Shown in pieces: positions 58,046-64,000 of a stretch of DNA of 64,000 nt (the first letter of the stretch is position 1; the number at the start of each line of letters is the position of its first letter). Source of the DNA: Papilionanthe hookeriana x Papilionanthe teres (taxonomy: Eukaryota > Streptophyta > Magnoliopsida > Asparagales > Orchidaceae); NCBI GenBank assembly GCA_022702705.1, contig CM040431.1, positions 26,491,623 through 26,555,622 of the forward strand, in the 5' to 3' direction. The notes under the pieces were generated by a model. The model saw nothing but the letters and a program-made list of their open reading frames with translations. It made no database searches and was not told the DNA's origin. The translations under genes were made by a program, and so were the position numbers.

Positions 58046-58606
58046 TTATTGGAAAAGGATGCAATTTTTTATTTTGATGATGATTGCCTAAAAGCTTTTG
58101 AAACATTAAAAAAAAAATTAATCACTGCACCTGTTATAATTTCACCAAATTTGGAAAAAAATCCTTTTGAATTAATGTGTGATGCTAGTGATTATGCTAT
58201 TGGTGCTGTTTTGGGTCAGAAATAAGATTAAATTTTCAAAGTTATTTATTATGCTAGTAAAACTCTTAATGAAGTTCAAATTAATTATACCACTAACGAT
58301 AAAGAGTTATTAGCTACAGTATTGGCTTTTGATAAATTTTGATCATATTTAATTGGAACTAAATGTGTGGTGCATATTGATTATTCTGATATCAAATATT
58401 TAATGAAGAAGAAGGATGTGAAGCTGAGATTGATTAGATGGATTCTTATTTTGCAAGAATTTGATTTTGAGATAGTAGATAGGAAGGGTTTCGATAATCA
58501 AATTGTTGATCATTTGTCCAGGCTTGAGAATGAAAAATCTCTTTGCGATGTTGAAGAAATTAATGAACATTTTTCTGATGAAAAATTATTCACCGTTAAT
58601 GAGTGA
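58046..58606 (+). pseudogene. RNase H of Athila element F
   Basis: The frame reads DDDCLKAFETLKKKLITAPV, ELMCDASDYAIGAVLGQK (catalytic Asp in CDASD), YYASKTLNEVQINYTTNDKE, LLATVLAFDKF, a stop where Arg is expected, then YLIGTKCVVHIDYSDIKYLM and EFDFEIVDRKGFDNQIVDHL. The tDHxaLkyl segment reads IDYSDIKYL. Stops at about 58045, 58223 and 58340 inactivate it. Confidence 0.9.
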
Positions 58607-58612
58607 CGTGTT

Positions 58613-60062
58613 CCGTGGTATACCGACATAGTAAACTTTATTATCAGTAATATTATACCCTATGGGTTGACAAACCAGCAAAAGAAGAAATTTTTGTCTG
58701 ATGCTAGGACTTATTTTTGGGATGACCCATTTTTATATAAACAAGGAAAGGATCTTATAATTCGAAGATGTATACCTTTGTAAGAGACTTATGAAATTAT
58801 TCAAAAATGTCATGATTCTGACTATGGGGGACATTTTGGAGCTAAAAGAATTGCATATAAAATCTTACAATCTTGATTTTATTGGCCTATAATTTTTAAG
58901 GAGGTGAATGCTTATATTAAAAATTTTCATAGATGTCAACGTGTAGGCAATATTTCTAGAAGAAATGAGATGCCCCTCAATTATGTGTTGCAAGTTGAAA
59001 TATTTGATGTTTAGGGATTAAATTTCATGGGTCCATTTGCACCATCTTTCAGAAATTTTTTTATTTTGATAGCAGTAGATTATGTTTCCAAATGGATTGA
59101 AGCTATTGCTTTACCTCGATGTGTTGCTCAAAGTGTTGCAAAGTTTAAGAAATAATATATTTTACAGATTTGGAATACCAAGAGTAATCATAACAGATGG
59201 GGGAAGTCATTTTAAAAATGTGATTATTGAGAAGTTAACAAAGATATATCATATAAATCATCGCATTGCTACTGCTTATCATCCTTAGACAAGTGGTTTG
59301 GTTGCATTATCCAATCGTGAATTAAAAGAATATTAGAAAAAGACTGTTAATCTAAATAGAAAGGATTGGTCAACAAAACTGGATTATGCTTTGTGGGCCT
59401 ATAGGACTGCCTATAGGCTGATTTTTAGAAAAGCTTGTCATTTACTTATTGAACTTGAGCATAAAGCATATTGGACTATTAAAGAGTTCAATTATAATTT
59501 GAAAGATGCTGATGAAAAGATATTATTGCAATTAAATGAGCTTGAAGAGATAAGGAAAGAATCTTATGAAAATGCTAAGATTTATAAGGAAAAATTGAAG
59601 TTATGGCATGATCAGAAAATTCTTACTAAAAATCTTGTACCAGGACAGAAAGTTTTGTTGTATAATGTCAGATTGAGAATTTTTTCTAGAAAACTTAAGT
59701 CCAGGTGGATGGGTCCATTTATTGTGATAAAAATTTATTCCTATGGAGCTGTGGATATTCAAGATCCTAAGACTAGAAAAATATTTAAAGTTAACAGTCA
59801 TAGACTTAAACCTTATTTTTCAGTCGATCAAGTTAAATCTGATGTTGGGTCACTCAGAATGAGTTATGGGTATATCATGCTGAAGACGTTGAACCAAGCA
59901 CTTTGTGGGAGGCAATCCAAAAGTATCGGTTTGCTTTGCTTTATGTTTGCTTTGTGTGCTTCATTTGGTTTGTTTTTATGTTTTGGTGGTAGTATTTTGG
60001 AGTTATTATGTTATAGTAGTGTTTATTTGAACTTATTTTATGACTTAAAGGAGTCGGAATGA
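58613..60062 (+). pseudogene. Integrase of Athila element F, catalytic Glu lost
   Basis: Zinc-binding region CHDSDYGGHFGAKRIAYKI (about 58810-58860) and FHRCQRVGNISRRNEMP, core NFMGPFAPSFRNFFILIAVD and YVSKWIEAIALPRC. A frame slip near 59150 follows, then FGIPRVIITDGGSHFKN (second Asp). The third motif reads TSGLVALSNRELKEY where relatives have QVEVSNRE, so the catalytic Glu is Ala. The C-terminal part (59391-59820) has ALWAYRTAYR, LHD-type KLWHDQKI, PGQKVLLYNVRLR and RWMGPFIV. The open frame then runs on past the domain end to 60062 as hydrophobic sequence of doubtful meaning. Confidence 0.9.
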
Positions 60063-60256
60063 AATTTTGGACATTTGGCAGACCTGTGTTAAATTGAGCA
60101 CTGGCGGCTAAGTGCCGCCTAGTTGGCACTTAGGCGCCAGAGTTATGAAACATGTAATAAATGAGGTTCTAGAAGCTTAGATCGTGGGGAAGTGGTTTTG
60201 GAAGTTATTTTTGAGTTTTTAAACGTTAAAGGGCGGGATTATGCACTTCTAAAGTC

Positions 60257-60263
60257 TATAAAT
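60257..60263 (+). promoter_or_regulatory. Candidate internal TATA box before the accessory ORFs of F
   Basis: TATAAAT in AGTCTATAAATGGCCCTGG lies about 80 bp upstream of the ATG at 60342. It lies about 120 bp after a GC-rich palindrome (60099-60140) of the same type as in the U3 of the F LTR (44216-44254). The combination resembles a promoter module. Function is inference only. Confidence 0.35.
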
Positions 60264-60341
60264 GGCCCTGGATTAAGAAAAACACTTGCCCCAAGTCCTA
60301 TTTTTATTCCTGAGTCTTAAGAAGAGTGTTTTGAGTGCATC

Positions 60342-60716
60342 ATGTCTTGTTGGGCGAATGCGATTAAGAATAAAGAGGAGTCTGACAAGAGTAAGTTTAT
60401 TAGTACTAATTCTAAAGAGTTATTCAATGGATTTCTTGTCGTTAGTATTCAGGGAATTGCATAAAAGATTGCAAAGATCGAAGCACGAGTGACTTCAATT
60501 GAAGGAAAGATCAATGAAACTAACGCACATTTGGAGCATATGGGATGGCAACTCAAGATGCAATTCAATCATACAAGTCACGTGGAAGAAGCGGATAAGG
60601 CGATGTTCCTGAAGAACAAGTGGTTAAAAGAAGAAGATGTAAGAGTGTTCAATCATCGCTCTTTCTATCAGATTTATATTCCAGAAGAGTCAAATGGAAA
60701 TAATAGTGGTTCTTGA
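60342..60716 (+). pseudogene. Small coiled-coil ORF between integrase and the Athila 3' ORF
   Basis: From ATG 60342-60344 a frame of 124 codons runs to 60716 with one TAA (about 60465-60467, probably a former CAA). The middle reads KIAKIEARVTSIEGKINETN and AHLEHMGWQLKMQFNH, a heptad-like coiled coil. The C-terminus has KNKWLKEEDVRVF and FYQIYIPEE. No family was recognised. It sits in the region where Athila elements keep accessory sequence, and a TATA-like box lies upstream. It may be expressed from a subgenomic RNA or be part of the 3' ORF's spliced product. Confidence 0.5.
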
Positions 60717-61598
60717 TATATTCCACCTACTAGAGAGTGGAATTAAATGTTAGTTTTATCTTGTGGTTTGTTTTAAGTATTTTATATTTTATGCGTTTGA
60801 TGTTTTAAGGTGTTTAATGTTTTATGTTTGTGATCTGTTGCACTTTAATATGTGTTTGTAACATCTTAGTGATGTAAACTTATCATTATGCTTATTGAGT
60901 CTGTTTGTATTTAGAGAATTTTATCCAAAGTGATTGGATAGAAATTTTTAATTTGTATTAAGTGTGGTTTGACTTTAATGAATATAAGTTAGTGTTTGAG
61001 TGAAATTTGATTGGAATTGATGGATATTAAAGTTTGAAATTAGAGTATTGGAGATTATTGAGTAAGAGACCAGTATTTTGAGATGATTAAGGGGGATTAA
61101 CTAAGTGGTTTAGTGCATTTTCTTAATTGTGAAAATCTTGGCACTGGCGGCTAAGCGCCAGATTGCCGGCGCTTACGCGCCAGATTTCACGGCTAAGAGC
61201 CGAAGGCCTCGCACTTAGGCGTCGGTTCGCGAAAATTGGTTTTTAGCAGTTAAAACACAAAAATCGCCATTTTTTAACTTACTTGTCGTCTTCAACCTCT
61301 AACTTTCACAAAAAGGAGCCTAAGGCATCAACATTTTGGATCCTTTGAAGGCCGATTTCAACGAAAATTGTTAGATTTAGATTCCTTAAGGTAAGAGCAC
61401 TGCTCCTAAATAATTTTTTTTATTTTCACCATGTATTTTAAGTACATTTTCGAAAATCCTAAAATCACTATTCATGGTGAAAATTTGAAGAAAAAGATGA
61501 GAAATTGCTTGGATTTAGTGGAAATTACTTTTGGAAGTTAATTTAGCAAGTTTAGTTTGATTTTGGAATTTATGGTGAATTTTTCGTGAATTTTAGAA
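60717..61598 (+). other. Spacer of F with a GC-rich palindromic block
   Basis: AT-rich sequence without a credible frame. At 61141-61230 it holds GCACTGGCGGCTAAGCGCCA, CCGGCGCTTACGCGCC and GCACTTAGGCGTCGG, the same motif class as at 60099-60140 and 44216-44254. The 3' ORF starts at 61599. Confidence 0.6.
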
Positions 61599-62768
61599 AT
61601 GGCTCCAAAGTCAAAGCACTTGAGAGAAAAGATGAGATTCAATTCTGACAAATTTGTTAGTGCAAGGGCTGACGAACGTTACGTTGACGCACTACAGTCA
61701 CGTAAATTGATTCCTGATTGTGTGTTTAGTAAGCCAGGAGAGGTTATTGAGGAGTTGATTGCTAAAAGAAATTGGGAAAATTACTGCTGCTTCTCTGCTG
61801 TTGCTATTATTTCTGTTGTCAGAGAGCTTTATGCAAACTTACCTGCAACAGAAGAGAATTTGGTGATGGTGAGAAGGAAAAAAATACATTTTACATTTGC
61901 TGTAATCAATGTCTTTTTTTGACTGCCTCCTGATATGTTTTGTTTTTATTCGAACTATCATCCTACTGAGGGAAAATTAGATGAGATTATGGCATTTCTG
62001 ACTGACGAAAGAGGTTTATGGAAGATCACAAATGATAGAAGAGTAAATTTTCAAGCCTCTAAGTTAAATGCCACTTCTAAAGCATGACATTATTTTATCT
62101 CATCTAAGTTGTTGCCGTCAAGCCATACTAGTGAATTTACAAGGGAGAGAGTCGTTCTGAACTATTGCATTCAGCAAGAGAAGCCTATAAATATTGGAGC
62201 AATCATTTATGATTATATTTTAAATTGTGTCAGATCTACCACTACCGCAGGTATGGGATTTCCTTCCTTTATACATTCATTATGTGAACGATCTGGAATA
62301 AAATTTGAAACTTGGGAAGAGGTCCTTCAGCCTTTGAAACCAATTACCAGTGTAAACGTTGGAGCTTACACTATACATTTAGAGTTTGTATGGAGAGGAG
62401 TCTTTGGTTGGGCTTATACTGCTTCTGCTTCTACTTCAGCTTCTACTTCTGCTTCTACTGCTTCTACTTCTCATGCTACTACTTCGAGATCTTCATCATC
62501 TAGAGATTCACACACTGGTTTGTTAAGAAATATTTTGAAGGTGAGTTTTACTCGTGAGCATGTTAGATACATGGATGGTAAAATGGATACTATGGAAAGA
62601 TATATTGTTAAACATGATGAATATGAGGAGAATTATCAGCATTATTTGGATAGATTGATCAGAGGTGATATGAGTTGTGAGATGCCCCCTCATCCATTCT
62701 ACATACCTTATGTATTATCCAGAGATTGGAACAAGCAAGATGATGATGATGATGATGAGGATAATTAG
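61599..62768 (+). pseudogene. Athila 3' ORF (plant transposon protein type, env-position)
   Basis: One frame from ATG 61599 to 62768 (389 codons) is interrupted by two TGA codons (61920-61922 and about 62085-62087), both at places where Trp would fit (FF-stop-LPP and KA-stop-HYF). The N-terminal part matches the putative plant transposon domain usual in Athila ORF3: RYVDALQSRKLIPDCVF, WENYCC, VVRELYANL. The middle has SEFTRERVVLNYCIQQEKPI and IIYDYILNCV. The C-terminus has a Ser/Thr/Ala-rich repeat (about 62430-62475), a helical region and a poly-Asp tail. It sits in the env position, but I see no clear signal peptide or membrane anchor. Function is unknown. Confidence 0.8.
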
Positions 62769-64000
62769 TTGATTTGTTTTAGTTATTGAGTCTTTGTTAA
62801 TGAGTTGAAGTATGTTATGTCTGTTGATTTATTTTGATATTATATTTGTTGTGTGAACTCTCGTAATATGATGATTATAGTTAAACTATTTTTGCATATT
62901 CAGATGTATCTGTGCTGGATTGATATTTTCTATGTTGTTTTGTGTGATATATGTGTAGTAGTAAATGTTTTAATGTTATGTTGTGTCAGAGTTTTTATAG
63001 TGTGTACTTTAATTCCAAAATTGTTAGGAGAATTTTGAACACTATTAAAAATTATTATTTAAAATTGCATATTTAAAACTTTTCAAAATCTACTACTACC
63101 ATTTGTTATCTAGTATTGGTGTGATTTCAGTTATTTTCAGTCGATGTGTATTTGCTTTGAAAACCTCCACTATTGTAGAAGTCCTTTAAAATTTTGAATT
63201 TCCATTTAATGAAAAACTAAAAAAATTTTTGAATTTGATTTCTTTTTACTCCTGTTTTCAAATTATTATACTTGCATATTTAGGATGTTAAGATTCCTGC
63301 AAGCATGTTATTTAGTTTTTAATTTTCACCCATGTATCATTTCTTAAGCTTAAATGTTTTATCCTAACTAAAAATTAAATTTTGGGGGGAATTTTAAAAA
63401 TAGAAATTTTTCAAAAACATAAAATTTTATTTGTTCTCAAGAAGACATAAAATTAATTTGATTTTTGATTGAAAACAATTGTGTATATGAAGTTATATTA
63501 GGGGAACAAAATTTTGAATATAGAAATGAATAAGAGAATTTAGTTAAAATTTCTAGTAATAAAGAAAATTTTAAAGTTAAAATTTTCTTAGTAAAGAAGT
63601 GTTAAATATAGTTTAACTATCTTTAATAAGAAATATTATATTTTTGGATAAATAGAATATTTGACTTTTATTCTTCAATGCTTAAATTTCTTTATTGAGG
63701 AGTAATTTCCAAATACTGTTATTATGAATTTTAAGTGAAAGATGTATATCAGACCTTTATTTTAAATGGAAGGGTGGAATTCAAAATCATTAAAGGTCTA
63801 TCCAGCTATAGTAATCCTTGTCTTATAAAAAAAAGAAAAGAAAAAGAAAAGAAAAAGAAAGAGGAAAAGAAAGAGAAAAAAGTGAAAAATAGTATGTAAA
63901 AAGGAAGGAGAAGCTTGAAAATTTAAGGGCATAATCCAAAATTGATTTCATACCTAAAGTTTAAGATATAAGTTCTAAGAAAATCTAAAACTTAAGGTTA
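62769..64000 (+). other. 3' untranslated region of F, PPT candidate and purine tract
   Basis: AT-rich, no gene. TTTTGGGGGGAA at about 63380-63391 is the kind of G-run Athila uses as PPT, but the following bases do not match the 5' LTR start (TGATACACC). Either it is an upstream PPT-like copy or the 3' LTR lies past 64000. A long A/G tract (AAAAGAAAAGAAAAAG type) spans about 63828-63910. Confidence 0.55.

Larger units (their letters stand above)
44028..64000 (+). mobile_element. Athila-type Ty3 retrotransposon (F), degenerate, 3' LTR beyond window
   Basis: 5' LTR (44028-45817), Athila-type PBS (45824-45841), gag, protease, RT, RNase H and integrase in the Ty3 order are followed by an accessory region with a small ORF and an Athila 3' ORF. 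A candidate PPT lies near 63381. The gag ORF is interrupted by the solo LTR at 47454-56081, so the internal region without it is about 9 kb. Stops are frequent and many fit C-to-T decay of Gln, Arg or Trp codons. The integrase catalytic Glu is lost. ATCAT (44023-44027) would be the left target duplication. Confidence 0.9.

Noticed and set aside
60286..60492. Leucine-rich frame overlapping the small coiled-coil ORF
   Set aside because: It is a shadow of the 60342-60716 frame, which has the better start, composition and helix pattern.
61599..62768. Retroviral-type envelope gene
   Set aside because: It matches the plant-specific Athila 3' ORF pattern; no clear signal peptide, cleavage site or membrane anchor is visible.
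63381..63391. Definite PPT and start of the 3' LTR of F
   Set aside because: The bases that follow do not match the 5' LTR start TGATACACC, so only a candidate PPT is claimed.

Overview
This window is plant nuclear heterochromatin. It is AT-rich and almost entirely made of nested retrotransposons, and I see no convincing single-copy host gene, rRNA or tRNA gene, or CRISPR array. Athila-type and Tat-type Ty3 (gypsy) elements, RTE-clade LINEs ending in TTG repeats, and very large LTRs point to a seed plant, probably an angiosperm with a large repeat-rich genome. I cannot name the species.

Layout. 1-9635: 3' part of a giant LTR (A, + strand), interrupted by a degenerate RTE-type LINE (494-3871) whose 5' junction carries an inverted copy of the target flank. 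9636-36602: a giant Tat-lineage element on the minus strand (here called H). It has a 7.4 kb 5' LTR (C), a 13 kb internal region and a 3' LTR (B) whose terminal ~0.7 kb is cut off by insertion of the A element. Reading down the minus strand, its internal region holds PBS, ORF1, gag, protease, RT, RNase H, archaeal-type RNase H, integrase, an extra ORF ending in a plant ALKBH9/10-like AlkB domain, a 128-bp tandem array and a PPT. 36603-38227: end of an Athila-like LTR (D) into which H inserted. 38228-40016: a second RTE LINE (minus) into which D inserted. 40017-44027: Athila LTR pieces, a solo LTR (E) and poorly recognised internally repetitive DNA. 44028-64000: a degenerate Athila element (F) with 5' LTR, PBS, gag, pol, a small accessory ORF and an Athila 3' ORF; its 3' LTR lies beyond the window. 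F's gag is interrupted by an 8.6 kb solo LTR (G) of a Tat-like family with a perfect CCACC target-site duplication; G is filled with several different tandem arrays, one of them very dense in W-box cores.

Most interesting. H carries a captured RNA-demethylase-like domain on its sense strand, downstream of integrase. The Fe(II)/2-oxoglutarate-binding residues are intact, and the domain is fused to an N-terminal module that also occurs in H's ORF1 upstream of gag. This suggests a retrotransposon family that acquired an RNA (m6A-type) demethylase. This copy has two premature stops in that ORF and is probably inactive, but the architecture should be searchable genome-wide.

All protein calls come from reading motifs by eye. 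No alignment or database search was run. LTR ends were placed by comparing copies within the window.
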